From: Piliocolobus tephrosceles
Taxonomy: Eukaryota > Chordata > Mammalia > Primates > Cercopithecidae
Length of the DNA: 64,000 nucleotides
NCBI RefSeq assembly: GCF_002776525.5
Contig: NC_045441.1
Location: 120,445,739-120,509,738 of the forward strand
Direction: 5' to 3'
The position numbers and the translations under genes are program-made. Below, one piece after another: positions 1 through 11,211 of this stretch (position 1 is its first letter; each line of letters opens with the position of its first letter). The notes under the pieces are model-generated. The model did no database searches, was not told the DNA's origin, and saw nothing but the letters and a program-made list of their open reading frames with translations.

Positions 1-1501
1 AAATGTTTTCAGTCAGCACATCTTTATTTATTGTCCTTAATACCCAGAGGCTACTTGAAGAAGGACTTAATTTTCAAAGTCTGGTAAGTAAACAATAGTT
101 TCCTAATAACATCTTCAGGCAAACACCCAGAGAATTCATTTTCACCACAGCATTTGGGTTCTCCATAATTGCCTATTAGTATTGTGCTCAACCACAACAT
201 TTTATAACAATTTTAAAAATATTACGTACCTCTAAACACAAAGTTTCTTACCAGTTTATTTTTTTCTTCTTTTTAATTACCATGTTTAACAAAAGACAAA
301 CACAAGACAGGTTTAAGTGTGGTATTGACTAGACTCCAGACATATTAAATAAATCACATAGGCTGGGTTGGGTTTCACACGAGAACTAGTTTGGAGATGG
401 TTATTCACTGTTCTCCCAAGAATATAAAAATGTCCAGAGGAGACAGTGAGATAAGGAGATGCATGGTTTCAGCTTTGTGGGAATTTCTAAGGCTTTAAAA
501 TTCACTTCAGAATCCTGCAAAATTCCTTGATATTGAGCTTGGCTGCTGATGCCTTCTTTTGTCTAGATCATCTGAAGCCATTCACTGAGACTCCAGAAAT
601 TTATCCTAGTCTCTCTTTCTACTTGTGACCAACAGGAAAGTTGGGCAAAGGGATTGTATTGGTCAGATAGGCTAATTGTAATAACAAATGACCTCCAAAT
701 TTCAATGGTTTGACCCCAAGCAAATACTGTTCTTGTCACAGTCCAATACGGATTGGTAGAGGTGGAGGTGTGTAGAATGTGGTGATTTGATTCTATGCAG
801 TAATTCAAGCACATAACCTCCTTCCATTTGGGGCTCTGTCTTCCGTGGGGTCCCCAGAGTCCTTTCCATCCAGCCGGTGAAAAAGAGAGCCTGCAGAGAA
901 CTGCACAGGAGGATTGTTATGGGTCAGACCTGGAACTGGCACCCATCACTTTCGCATACCTTTGACTGAGTTCAGTCAATGGCCCTACCCAACGTTGAGA
1001 GGCTAGGAAGTACAGTCTAGCTCCATGCTCAGTTCATAGCAGTTTCTGCCACACAGAAAAACAGAGAGCTCCTCAGAACAGGCAGACAGTCCTGTTCTTG
1101 CATATCGTCAAAGATGTGTCAAAGATGTGGAAAATAAATATGCTATCTTATTTTCAGTTTATTTAATGATCAAACCTACCATTAATGTCTCGGTCAGTTT
1201 CTGGAAAAAAGTCTATCCATCAAGCTCATTATTACCACAAATCAGTCCAAACTGGAACTTAACTTGTTCATACATAGGACTTTCCAGAGTTCCAATATAC
1301 CTGGACCAAGCCCATGCAGACATGCTGATCGTAAGTTGCAAACACACTTGCACGTTGCTCTTCTCATCAGATGGTTCTCATTACAAAATCTGGCAAGTCA
1401 TCTGCCCAAAGCCATGTGGCATATCTAAACCAAACTTTGTCACATGGGACCTATGAAGAGAATAAATGTGTTATAAACATTTGAAAAACTGTCCTCATAT
1501 C
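1..1501. other. Intergenic DNA, no gene recognised
   Basis: No coding signal, RNA gene or young repeat is visible. Roughly 650-1060 resembles an old interspersed repeat (degenerate, with a stretch reminiscent of the ends of ancient LTR or DNA elements), but I cannot assign a family. The 109-residue open frame at 1127-1456 has no recognisable domain and is probably chance. Confidence 0.5.
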
Positions 1502-1870
1502 TGCTTTAGTCTGTTTGGGTTGCTATCCCAAAATACTATAAACTGGGTAACTTGTAAACAACAGAAATTTATTGCCCACAGTTCTGGAGGCTGTAAAGTC
1601 CAAGATCAGGTCATCAGCACATCTGACGTCTGGTGAGGGCCTGCTTTCTAGTTCATAGAGGGCGTCTTCTTGTTGTGACCTCACATGGTGGAAGGGGCAG
1701 GCTAGCTCTCTGGGGTCTCTTTTATAAGGGCATGCACTTATCCCATTCCTGGGGGTTCTGTCCTCATGACCTAATCACTTCTCAAAGGCTCCACTGCCTA
1801 ATTTCATCACATTAGGGGTTAAGTTTCAACATATAAATGTGGAAGAGACATAAACATTTAGCTCATTGCA
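1502..1870 (-). mobile_element. MaLR LTR (MLT1/MST type), solo, minus strand
   Basis: The stretch runs from a TG (TGCTTTAGTC) to a CA and carries the reverse-complement MaLR landmarks: CAACAGAAATTTATTGCCCA, then CAGTTCTGGAGGCTG, then CATGACCTAATCAC. The flanking pentamers ATATC (1497-1501) and ATATG (1871-1875) match at 4 of 5 positions, as expected for an old 5-bp target duplication. No internal region is attached, so it is a solo LTR. Confidence 0.75.
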
Positions 1871-2196
1871 ATATGTCTTCTTAAAATATTTTTAAATGTT
1901 TCTGTCTTTTCTCGATCAATGTATTTTTCACGGTTGTCATGACTCCGTTACTGTTTGGACTCTTTCTTCCTGTTTCTCTCATTAACTAATTTACAAAGGC
2001 TATTTCATAGTTCAGCTATTTTAGAGACATCCATTTGTCCTCATTTACTCACAGGCTAGCATTCCCATTGAGATTTTAGCTTCCTCAAATAATGTTTGTT
2101 ATCATCTCATGTAAAGAGGGTGATGTACAAGGGAACAGTGGTAAGGTTCCGACGTGCACTTTGTGCCATTTTTTCTAGCTGTGGAGGTAACTTTTC
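1871..2196. other. Unassigned intergenic DNA
   Basis: AT-rich non-coding sequence with no recognisable repeat or gene. Its right end (2182-2196) is the target-site copy for the Alu pair that follows. Confidence 0.4.
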
Positions 2197-2800
2197 CTTT
2201 TATTTTTATTTATTTTATTTTTTGAGATGGAGTCTCACTCTGTCATCCAGGCCAGAGTGCAGTGGCAAGATCTGAGCTCACTGCAACCTCCGCCTGCCAG
2301 GTTCAAGCAATTCTCCTGTCTCAGCCTCCCGAGTAGCTGGGACTACAGGCGTGTGCCACCACGCCCAGCTAATTTTTTGTATTTGTGGTAGAGATGGGTT
2401 ATCACCATGTTAGCCAGGATGGTTTCAATCTCCTGACCTCGTGATCCACCCGCCTAAGCCTCTCAAAGTGTTGGGATTTTACAGGCATGAGCCACCATGC
2501 TCAGCCTATTTTTATTTTTTGAGACAAGATCTTGCTTTGTTGCCCAGGCTGGAATGCAGTGGCACAATCTCGGCTCACTGTAACCTCAGCCTCCCAGGTT
2601 CAAGCAGTTCTCCTGCCTCTGCCTCCCAAGTAGCTGGGATTACAGGTGTGCCACCATGCCCAGCTAAGTTTTGTGTTTTTAGTAGAGACAGGGTTTCACC
2701 ATGTTGGCCAGGCTGGTCTCAAACTCCTGACCTCAGGTTATCCACCCGCCTTGGCCTCCCAAAATGCTGGGATTACAAGCATGAGCCACCGTGCCCAGCC
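2197..2800 (-). mobile_element. Two adjacent Alus, minus strand (one in the other's tail)
   Basis: Two Alus in reverse orientation lie tail to head: about 2197-2506 and 2507-2800. One target duplication brackets both (TGGAGGTAACTTTTC at 2182-2196, TGGTGGTAACTTTTC at 2803-2817). The left copy therefore probably inserted into the A-tail of the right copy. Confidence 0.9.
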
Positions 2801-2880
2801 TATGGTGGTAACTTTTCACTGGTCCATCTGTGCTTTCCTATTATAATCCAAGTTATGCACTTAGGATGTGAATTATTGGG

Positions 2881-3581
2881 TTAAGGGTGCAATCTTCATT
2901 CATGTATTTATTCATTTCTTTTCCATTTGTTCATTCCAAAATAATTGTTGAGTGCCTACTATATGTGAGACAGTGTGCTAAATGCTGGAGTCAGAACAAA
3001 GAATAATAGATATGAGGTCCCTACCTTCATGAAGCTTATGGGAGAGAAAGGTTCTAAATAAATATTAAGGCAAAATGTTAATTATAATAGTAATATTTAT
3101 ATGAATAGCTTATTTTCAAAAATATCTTGGATAACCTTGAATCACCATTTTTTTTTCTTTTAACTGAGGTCTTTCTTCCTCTGTAAAGACCAGCTTCTTT
3201 TTTAGGGTAATCATTTATTGATTCTTTCATTTACTCGCTATTTAATTCAATTATTTATTTATTTATATATATTTATTTGTTCAATATCATTATAAAACTA
3301 CTCCTTACTATTCACTATGCTAAACTGTCAGAACACAGAAATAAAAATACAAGATTCTTGGTCTCAAGGATCACAGTCCAGCTGAGGAGACTGGCATGTG
3401 ATGAATGTCAAGGAGAAAAGTACAAAGTGCAGTGGGACAAGGAAAAGGAGAGGGCCTAGATCTGCCTACATAGGTCAGGGAAAGCTTCACAAAGGAGGTA
3501 GCACTGAGGTCTGAAGGGTGAATAAACTTTTGCCACGTTGAGGAAAGGAATGAGATGGCTATTTAACAATCAAAGATTTTA
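2881..3581. repeat. Ancient interspersed-repeat remnants
   Basis: Two stretches (about 2890-3090 and 3210-3540) resemble the common mammalian fossil pattern of a TTATTGAGTGCCTACTAT-like phrase, then CTTCATGAAGCTTATGGGAG. I cannot assign a family with confidence (MIR- or L2-like start, other fossil repeat beyond). No gene is seen. Confidence 0.4.
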
Positions 3582-3819
<238 letters not shown>

Positions 3820-3821
3820 TT

Positions 3822-4118
3822 GGCCAGGCATTGTGGCTCACGCCTGTAATCCCAACACTTTGGGAGGCCAATGTAGGCAGATCACTTGAGGTCAGGAGTT
3901 TGAGACCAGCTTGGTCAACATGATGAAACCCCATCTCTACTAAAAATACAAAAATTAGCCAGGTGTGGTGGCACACACCTGTGGTCCCAGCTCTCAGGAG
4001 GCTGAGGCAGGAAAATCACTTGAACCCAGGAGGCAGAGGTTGCAGTGAGCTGAGACTGTGCCACTGCACTCTGGCCTAGGCAACAAAAGCGAAACACCAT
4101 CTCAAAAAAAGAAAAAAT
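3822..4118 (+). mobile_element. Alu, plus strand
   Basis: Full-length dimeric Alu starting GGCCAGGCATTGTGGCTCAC and ending in an interrupted A-tail. It is directly appended to the tail of the gap-containing Alu upstream. Confidence 0.9.
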
Positions 4119-4164
4119 AATTAAAGATTTGTGCTGTCCTTGCAGAGTATTATGTTTTTATGGG

Positions 4165-4495
4165 AAGTGGCCCAAACAACTTCCAATTCCCTGTACATCT
4201 CTGTGAGGGCAGGTGACCAGTTCGTATTAGTGGAACGTGAGCAGAGGTGATGTGGGTCATTGCTGGGACAGATGAAGATGTGGGTTTGCCTTTGCTTCCT
4301 TCTCCTTCCTGGCTACCAGCTCTGGAAGCAAAGGCCTCTGAAGCTGAGAGGCTGGCAGAGCTTCAAAACAGAAGGACCTTGGGTGGAAGACTTTATGGAG
4401 CTGCTACATGGATAAGAAATAACCTTATGTTGTGTTAATCTACTGACATTTCATAGCTTGCTTGTTACAGCAGCAAGCTCTACCCTAATTAACCC
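4165..4495 (+). mobile_element. Old MaLR LTR remnant (MLT1-like)
   Basis: Degenerate LTR with the phrases GTGAGCAGAGGTGATGTGGG, GATAAGAAATAACC and TGTTACAGCAGCAAGC, the typical body and 3' end of MLT1-class LTRs. Ends are diffuse. The 63-residue open frame within it is incidental. Confidence 0.55.
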
Positions 4496-4773
4496 AAGGC
4501 ATACCAGGCAAAGCAAACAGTATGTGCAAAGGTTTCTAAATGTGTCTAACATACAGTCCATGCTCAATAAATATTTAATATTGCAGTCAGGGTATTATGA
4601 GAAAGTACAAGTCGTTCAATATTGCCAGAGAATAAAATATGTGATTGGTAGGGGTGAGAGGAGAGTGGCTGTATAGAGAGGCATGGGCCAATCAAGAGAA
4701 TTTTGGCTTACCCTCATGAGAAAAGGGAAGCCAATGAAGAATATGAAGAAGAGATAGGCATGATCACTGGAGG
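4496..4773. repeat. Ancient interspersed-repeat remnant
   Basis: Contains CATGCTCAATAAATATTTAA (L2/MIR 3' end-like) and then a GGAAGCCAATGAAGAA-type stretch seen in old fossil repeats. No gene. The THE1-type LTR to the right inserted into it. Confidence 0.35.
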
Positions 4774-4778
4774 AGCAG

Positions 4779-5132
4779 TGTATTAGTCAGTTTTCATGCT
4801 GCCAAGAAAGACACACTAGAGACTGGGAAGAAAAAGAAGTTTAATTGGACTTACAGTTCCACATGGCTGGAGAGGCCTCAGAATCATGGCGGGAAGTAAA
4901 AGGCACTTCTTACATGGTGGCAGCAAGAGAAGAATGAGGAAGAAGCAAAAGCAGAAACCCCTGATAAACCCACCAGGTCTTTTGAGACTTATTCATTGTC
5001 ACAAGAATAGTATGGGAAAGACCGGCCCCTATCATTCAATTACCTCCCTCTGGGTCCCTTCCACAACATGTGGGAATTCTGGGAGATACAATTCAAGTTG
5101 AGATTTGGTGAGGACACAGCCAAATCATATTA
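4779..5132 (-). mobile_element. THE1/MST-type solo LTR, minus strand
   Basis: A 354-bp LTR reading TGTATTAGTCAG ... CAAATCATATTA, the reverse complement of the THE1 LTR. Perfect 5-bp target duplications AGCAG flank it at 4774-4778 and 5133-5137. The outer CA has mutated to TA. No internal region remains. Confidence 0.9.
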
Positions 5133-5137
5133 AGCAG

Positions 5138-5806
5138 GGTCTCTGCAAAACGTAGCAGCCAAGAATTTCTCTTAATTGTCTTCACATGTAAAATGCTAAT
5201 CCAAAGAGGAGAGAGAAAGGATGTTAGAATGAGAAGATATCACAGTCTGGTCAAACTTTGTTCTACAAATGAGGAGAGTGAGGCCCAGAGAAGTTAAGTA
5301 CCTTTGCCAAGATAACCCAGCTAGAACTTGGCAGGGCTGGGGACTAGAAACCTCATCCCTGGTGCCAGTCCTCAGCCTTGCTCTTTCCACTGTGCCACGG
5401 TGCTTCAAAGCAGCTGAGACCAGCTGGTGTGGCTGTGTTTTCAGTTCCCTAATGAAGACATTGGGGATTCAGAGGCAGGGTATTTTCCATGGAGGGCTGT
5501 CCTTTCTGTAATTCCTCATCTGGCTTGAGCCTATTTTGGAAAAGGTCCATTTTTTAGCATCAGATTTCCCTGGAGGACCACTGGGAATGTGGTTAGTGGC
5601 CTGTGGTGTGCCCTTGCACTTTCTGAGTTTTTGTGGACAAGATGAGAAGAAAGCAGTGGTTTGAGCTCCTGGAAACCCTGCCAGGTCCCTTGGCATCTGG
5701 GGAGTTTGTTGGCTCACAAAGAAGGACTGTGGTTCAGCCAGCCAGTTGACTGTCCTTCAGGGGTCAGATCAAAGCTTTGTCTGTCTAAAGGATCAGATAC
5801 CTATGG
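5138..5806. other. Intergenic DNA with a MIR fossil
   Basis: About 5260-5410 is a reverse-strand MIR: an ACAAATGAGGAGAGTGAGGC phrase is followed by AGAAGTTAAGTACCTTTGCC, matching the MIR core. The remainder to 5806 is unassigned. No gene is seen. Confidence 0.55.
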
Positions 5807-5816
5807 CTGACATTTT

Positions 5817-6091
5817 GTTTTTTTTTTTTGCCACAGGGTCTCGCTCTGTCACCCAGGCTGGAGTGCACTGGCACAGTCATAGCTCATTGCAGCCTTGACT
5901 TCCTAGGCTCAAGTGATTCCCACCACCTCAGGTCCCAAGTAGCTGGAACTACAGATTTGTACCACCATGGCTGGCTAATTTTTATGGGCAAGGTAGTGAG
6001 ATCCCATCTCTTAAAAAACCCTGGCTTCAAGCGATCCTGCCTTGGCCTCTCAAAGTGCTAGGATTATAGGTGTGAGCCACCGTGCCCAGCC
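5817..6091 (-). mobile_element. Alu, minus strand
   Basis: Diverged Alu beginning with a T-run and ending CACCGTGCCCAGCC. The target duplication CTGACATTTT is visible at 5808-5817 and again directly after the element. Confidence 0.9.
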
Positions 6092-6544
6092 TGACATTTT
6101 AATATCACTTTCTGTTCATCAATTCACTACTTCTGGTTTTCATATGTTTTTAAGTTCATTCAGTATTCATTATAATTGTTTTCACTTTATGTGCCACCCG
6201 AGGCAATAGATCATACATTTGTTTTTCAATAGCAAGTAGGAGTACAGGGACAACTGTGCTGGGGTCAGGCTCAGAGAAATATGACGTGTTCTCTGACTTA
6301 AGTAGGAATGGGTAATATTAAGTTATTTTACAACTAGGGGTGCCAAAACATAAGTTGGGGACAGGGGAGGTCATTTGTTCAAAGTCTTCAAGAAAACTGG
6401 CAAAAATAGATTCCTTGATGTTTTTCGGCCAAGAATTTTATAATCATCTTACTTCTCGTCCTTTGACTGTATCATCTTTGCCTTCCCTGCGTGTTGCCCA
6501 ACTGCCAGCTCAGTTGGTTATTATAAGGTATTCAGATAAGATTG
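6092..6544. other. Unassigned intergenic DNA
   Basis: No gene or clear repeat is recognised. It is AT-rich with no long open frame of note. Confidence 0.4.
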
Positions 6545-6545
6545 C

Positions 6546-6853
6546 TGCTGGATGTGGTGGCTCACACCTATAATCCCAGCAGTTGGGGAGGGTGAGGCGG
6601 GCAGATGATCTGAGCCCAGGAGTTTGAGACCAGCTTGGGCAACATGGTGAAACCCTAACGCTACAAAAAATACAAAAATAAACAGTGTGGTGGCATATAA
6701 CTGAGGTCCCAGCTACTGGGGAGCCTGAGGTGGGAGGATCACCTGAGCCCAGGAAAGTCAAGGCTGTAGTGAACTGTGATTGCATCACTGCACTCCAGCC
6801 TGGGCAACAGAGCAAGACCCTGTCTCAAAAAAAAAAAAAAAAAAAAAAAAAAA
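6546..6853 (+). mobile_element. Alu, plus strand
   Basis: Older Alu with a 27-A tail (6827-6853). An imperfect target duplication, AGATAAGATTGCTG before and AGATGAAATTGCTG after, flanks it. Confidence 0.9.
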
Positions 6854-6914
6854 GATGAGAGATGAAATTGCTGCCTTAGTCCCTGAGGAGTGTCTTGGTG
6901 TCACTCAAAGACAA

Positions 6915-7110
6915 GCTCATAAGCAGTGCTTGGGCTTTGAAATTAGAGAGACATCTGCCACTCACTATGAGAACTTGGGCAAGTCTCTTAACTTCTTTGA
7001 GCCTCAGTTTCCTTCTATGTGATATGGGACAATAAGGAACACTGCTCGGGGGTGGTTGTAGGGATTAAATAAACTAACATTTGTAAAGCTCCTTTCTTAG
7101 TGCTGAGACA
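6915..7110 (+). mobile_element. MIR, plus strand
   Basis: Clear MIR order: CACTATGAGAACTTGGGCAA, TCTCTTAACTTCTTTGAGCC, TCAGTTTCCTTC, then GGGATTAAATAAACTAACAT. This is an ancient tRNA-derived SINE shared by all mammals. Confidence 0.8.
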
Positions 7111-7250
7111 CACAGTTGTCTTTTAAATTATTTCCCTTCTTGGCTTCTGAGAAGATCCCATTAGTAACATTTTGTTACCCACTTTCCATCTCTGGTCAAG
7201 ATGAGAAGTTAGACCAAAGAGTGAGCAGATGGAGACCAAAATATCACCTT

Positions 7251-7940
7251 TGTCTTAGTCAATTCAGACTGCTATAATAAAGTACCATTGGCTGGTTGGC
7301 TTATAAACAACAAAAATTTATTTCTCACAGTTCTGGAGACTGGAAATCCAAGATCAGGGTGCCAGCATGGTCAAGTTCTGGTAAGGGCATCTTCCAGGTT
7401 GCAGACAGTCAACTTCTTGCTATATCCCTGCATTGCAGAAAGACAGCAAGAGAGCTCTCTGAAGTCACTAGTCCCATTCATGAGGACTCCACCCTCATGA
7501 CCTGATGACCTCCCAAAGGCACCACCTCCTAATACCATCACCTAGTTTTTTTTGTTTTGTTTTGTTTTGTTTTGTTTGAGACAGAGTCTTACTCTGTCTC
7601 CCAGGCTGGAGTGCAGTGCAGCCTCCACCTTCCAGGTTCAGGTGATTCTCCTGCCTTAGCCTCCCGAATAGCTGAGACTACAGGCATGCACCACGACACC
7701 CAGCTAGTATATATATATATTTTTGGGGGGAGGGGAGGGTGTTTTTTTGTATTTTTAGTAGAGATGGCTTTCACCATATTGGCCAGGCTGATCTCAAACT
7801 CCTGGTCTCAAGTGATCCACCTGCCTTGGTCTCTCAAGGTGCTGGGATTATAGGCATGAGCCACTGTGCCCGGCCCATCACCTTGTATTGGTTAGGATAT
7901 CAACATATAAATTGGAGAGGTTGTTATTCAGTCCATAACC
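7251..7940 (-). mobile_element. MaLR LTR (MLT1/MST type), minus strand, split by an Alu
   Basis: The LTR starts TGTCTTAGTC and has TTATTTCTCACAGTTCTGGA. An Alu at 7545-7875 interrupts it, and it resumes at CATCACCTTGTATTGGTTAG. Perfect 5-bp target duplications ACCTT flank it at 7246-7250 and 7941-7945. The terminal CA is now CC. Confidence 0.8.
7545..7875 (-). mobile_element. Alu inserted in the MaLR LTR, minus strand
   Basis: The T-tail expanded into (TTTTG)n at 7550-7577. The element ends CCACTGTGCCCGGCC. CCATCACCT occurs on both sides as its target duplication. An (AT)n stretch followed by a short G-run sits in the linker at 7708-7738. Confidence 0.9.
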
Positions 7941-7945
7941 ACCTT

Positions 7946-8845
7946 GATTACTGATAAAGGCTGTTTATTGTGAAAGCTAATGGTACAGCTGAAGCTAGAC
8001 ATACTTATGTAGACTTATTCACCCTGTCACAAGCAACAACGTTTGACCAGGATAGGCCTTCCCATGCTGGGATAGCGGGGTTGAGTCAGAAAGAAGACCC
8101 GGCCCCACCAGAGAAGCAGGGCACAATGATATCCTCATTCTGGGCAGGCAGATACATAAGAGGAAGAAGGGAGGTGCTAGACTGTGTCATCTTCACCCAT
8201 TCATCAAGTGGATTAAGTCACTCTTCTAAGGAGGAAGAACGAGACAGGCAGGACAGGGAGCTAGGAGTGTCAAACTCCACAGGGAAGGAAACTGCAGAAG
8301 CATTTCCTCCAGTGTCCCCCTCTCCTTTATTCTGGGTCTGTTGCTTGAGAAGATTCAGGTGCTGGTGGGGAGGTAAGGGCAGCTTCTGAGCACAAAAGGT
8401 TGGGAGAAAAATGTTGGGGAGAGAGGGAGACCTAGGGTTGAGTCATCCATAGAGGAAGAGTGATGTGTACTTGAATCCGGAAAGAAAAGTCAAGCTCAGA
8501 GTCAGGGGTTAGAGGTCTGAAGGGAGGTCAAAGTTCAGAGATCTGTTCTAGACAGGAAAGCGCAGCAAGTGCATAATCAGAATTTCCAGGCATGGGAGAA
8601 CATCTTAGGGCCAAATCCCAAGAAGATGGGGGCAGCAATGTTCCAATGGCACATGAAAGGTGGGTGAAAGTGATGTGTGTGTTGATTTGGGGCAGAGTGT
8701 GGTTCACCATTTTTCTTTTCCCTCTTCATGACAACCAGTGATGTTTCAGATAATAGTGGCTGCTTCACTCAGTCTGGGTCTCTGAGTGAAGATAAACTAG
8801 CAGAGTCACAGCTGACTTAACATGGACAAGCAGCATGAATGGGAT
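7946..8845. other. Intergenic DNA, no gene recognised
   Basis: A comparatively repeat-free stretch. The 139-residue open frame at 7970-8389 has low-complexity polar composition and no domain I recognise. There is no splice, promoter or CpG context to support it as a gene. Confidence 0.4.
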
Positions 8846-8920
8846 CAAAACTGCTGTTGTTGTAAGCCACTGAGGTTTGGGGGTCATTTGTTCTTGTAGC
8901 ATAATCATAACTTTCCTGAG
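8846..8920 (+). mobile_element. 3' end of an old MLT1-like LTR
   Basis: The phrase TGTTGTAAGCCACTGAGGTT followed by TGTAGCATAATCATAAC is the usual 3' end of MLT1 LTRs. The 5' part is not recognisable. Confidence 0.45.
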
Positions 8921-9415
8921 GATATGCCACTATAACATATCATTTTCTTCATAAAAGACAGTGAAGGAGAACTTTCAGTGACTCTGTCTGACTTTTGGGG
9001 AGGAGTATTACAAATGTGACAAGCCTAGATGTGGATGCTGCTCAGTAGGTACACGTCAGTCCCTGGCTGCATGACCTGCTTCCACACAGCAGCCTCACTC
9101 TCCACGTGGTTCAGATTTATGCTTTGATGACTTCATGACATAGATCTTTTAAGTCACCAAGGAAGAGCCAAATATATGGCTTGATATATTTGTACTCAAT
9201 GAAAGCTCACTAAATTCTTGTACAAGTATTTGTACTCAATGAAAGCTCACTAAATTCTTGTGTAATCTTTAATAAGTGGATAAGAAGTTAATGGAAGGGG
9301 AAGGGAAGGGTGAACAGAGGTTGATTAATGTACAAATATACAGTAAGAAGAAAGAAAACCTAGTGTTTGATAGATCAGGAGGGTGATCTATATTGTAAAC
9401 TATAGTTTACAACAA
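8921..9415. other. Intergenic DNA with a 40-bp direct duplication
   Basis: No gene. The segment contains a short tandem duplication at 9187-9261, listed separately. Confidence 0.4.
9187..9261. repeat. Tandem direct repeat, 40-bp period, two copies
   Basis: A 35-base segment beginning TATTTGTACTCAATGAAAGC occurs at 9187-9221 and identically at 9227-9261, separated by five bases. It looks like a recent slippage or microduplication. Confidence 0.9.
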
Positions 9416-9425
9416 TCAATTGTGC

Positions 9426-10028
9426 TTTTTTTTTTTTTAAGCAGGAGTTTCACTCTTGTTGCCCAGGCTGGAGTGCAGTGGCACAATCTTGGCTCACTGC
9501 CACCTCTGCCTCCTGGGTTCAAGTGATTCTCCTGCCTCAGCCTCCCAAGTAGCTGGGATTACAGGGACCCACTACCACACTCAGCTATTTTTTGTTTTGT
9601 TTTGTTTTGTTTTTTGAGACAAAGTCTCATTCTGTCACCCAGGCTGAAGTGCAGTGGTGCAATCTCGGCTCACTGCAACCTCCGCCTCCCGGGTTCAAGC
9701 GATTCTCGTGCCTAAGCCTCCTGAGTAGCTGGGATTACCAGCGCCCACCACCACGCGCTGCTAAATTTTGTATTTTTAGTAGAGACGGGGTTTCACCATG
9801 TTGGCCAAGCTGGTCTCAAACTCCTGACCTCAGGTGATCCAACCGCCTCGGCCTCCCAAAGTACTGGGATTACAGGTGTGAGCCACCACACCCAGCCTTT
9901 TTGTATTTTTAGTAGAGACAGGTTTCACCATGTTGGCCAGACTGGTCTCGAACTCTTGACCTCAAGCGATCCACCTGCCTCAGCCTCCCAAAGTATTGGG
10001 ACTACAGGCGTGAGCCACTGCACCTGGC
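9426..10028 (-). mobile_element. Alu split by a second Alu, minus strand
   Basis: The outer Alu occupies about 9426-9586 and 9898-10028. It is cut near its middle linker by a complete inner Alu at about 9587-9897 in the same orientation. The outer target duplication CAATTGTGC is visible at 9417-9425, and AATTGTGC recurs at 10029-10036. Confidence 0.9.
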
Positions 10029-10081
10029 CAATTGTGCATTTCAAAACAGCTAGAAGAGGGTAATTTAAATGTCTCTAGCAT

Positions 10082-10119
10082 TTAAATATTTGTCTTTTTA
10101 AAAAAAGACAAATATTTAA
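10082..10119. repeat. Perfect 18-bp inverted repeat (hairpin)
   Basis: TTAAATATTTGTCTTTTT at 10082-10099 is followed after two As by its exact reverse complement at 10102-10119. It does not match the ends of any DNA transposon I recognise and is not followed by a gene. Confidence 0.9.
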
Positions 10120-10339
10120 GGTGATGGATATCCCAATTACACTGATTTGATGTTTACAAATTATATGAATGTATTATCACATGTAACCTCCAAATATGTA
10201 TACCTTTTATATATCAACAAAAATAAAGGAAAAAGTTAATGGATTATGATCAATAGATATAAGATCTGCCCATTCTCTCCTTTTCTCTTCTTTTTGGGGC
10301 AATTTTCTTTACTCTTTCTCTCTTTTCTCCTCCTTTTCC
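10120..10339. other. Unassigned AT-rich DNA
   Basis: Ends in a pyrimidine-rich run (about 10270-10340) leading into the T-tail of the next Alu. No gene. Confidence 0.4.
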
Positions 10340-10344
10340 TCCTT

Positions 10345-10647
10345 TATTTTATTTTATTTGTTTTATTTTTGAGACAAGGTCTGGCTTTATTGCGTAAGCT
10401 GGAATACAGTGGTGTGATCTCAGCTCACTGCAACCTCTGCCTCCTAGACTCAAGCCATTCTCCCACCTCTGCTCCCTGAGTAGCTGGGACTACAGGCACA
10501 CCACGCCTGGCTAATTTTTGTGTTTTTTGTAGAGACAGGGTTTTTCCATGTTGCCCAGGCTGGTCTGGAACTCATGAGCTCAAGTGATCCGCCCACCTCA
10601 GCCTTCCAAAATGCTGAGATTACAGGCATGAGCCACTGTGCCTGGCC
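10345..10647 (-). mobile_element. Alu, minus strand
   Basis: The T-tail is interspersed with A and G. The body is diverged and ends CACTGTGCCTGGCC. Confidence 0.9.
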
Positions 10648-10928
10648 ACCTTCTTTATTTTTTATTGTTTTCTCTTCTTTATAATCCAGGTGACCCTATA
10701 ATAACTATACCTATTATTATTTAGGTTAAGGAGGGGCCAAATTCTAAGGCCCTTGAATGCAAATCTTGTCCAGCTTTGAAGATGGGACCCAGGCATTCTT
10801 TTTCCATTGATAATACTTAGTTTAGTTGTTCATTATCCTCATCTGGACCATTTTAACTAGAGAGTAGTAGTGGTGATATTAATAGTAAAAATAATTATTA
10901 TTAACATTTATTGAATGTCTACTATGAA
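10648..10928. other. Unassigned intergenic DNA
   Basis: No gene. The AACATTTATTGAATGTCTAC at about 10903 resembles the 3' end of MIR in reverse and is the target of the next Alu. Confidence 0.35.
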
Positions 10929-10929
10929 C

Positions 10930-11211
10930 TTTTTTTTTTTTTTTAGAGACAGGTGTCATTCTGTTGAGATCATAACTCACTGCAGTCTCGAACTCCTGGC
11001 CTCAAGCAGAACTCCCACCTCAGCCTCCCCAGTAGCTAGGACTACAGGCATGCACCAACCATGCCCAGCTAATTTTTAAAATTTTATTTTTTTGTAGAGA
11101 CAGGGTCTCACTTCATTACCCAGGCTGGTCTTGAACTCCTGGACTCAAGAGATCCTCCCACCCCAGCCTCCCAAAGTGCTGGATTACAGGCCTGAGCCAT
11201 TGTGCCTGGCC
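10930..11211 (-). mobile_element. Alu, minus strand, internally deleted
   Basis: Reverse Alu whose first monomer lacks the usual GTCACCCAGGCTGGAGTGCA block: the sequence passes from TCATTCTGTTG directly to AGATCATAACTCACTG. It ends TTGTGCCTGGCC. Confidence 0.85.

Noticed and set aside
1..60. Possible 3' end of a minus-strand transcript (TTTATT near 24-30)
   Set aside because: A lone reversed AATAAA in AT-rich DNA with no frame or exon beside it is not evidence for a gene.
2441..2884. 147-residue open frame, and similar frames at many places (for example 19148-19501, 20257-20684, 58758-59309)
   Set aside because: They are translations of Alu sequence, recognisable by the recurring VTQAGVQW, LECSGAISAHCNL and SQSAGITGVSH phrases. 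No independent gene evidence.
7970..8389. 139-residue frame in repeat-poor DNA
   Set aside because: No recognisable domain, no splice or promoter context, and length within chance for this window size.
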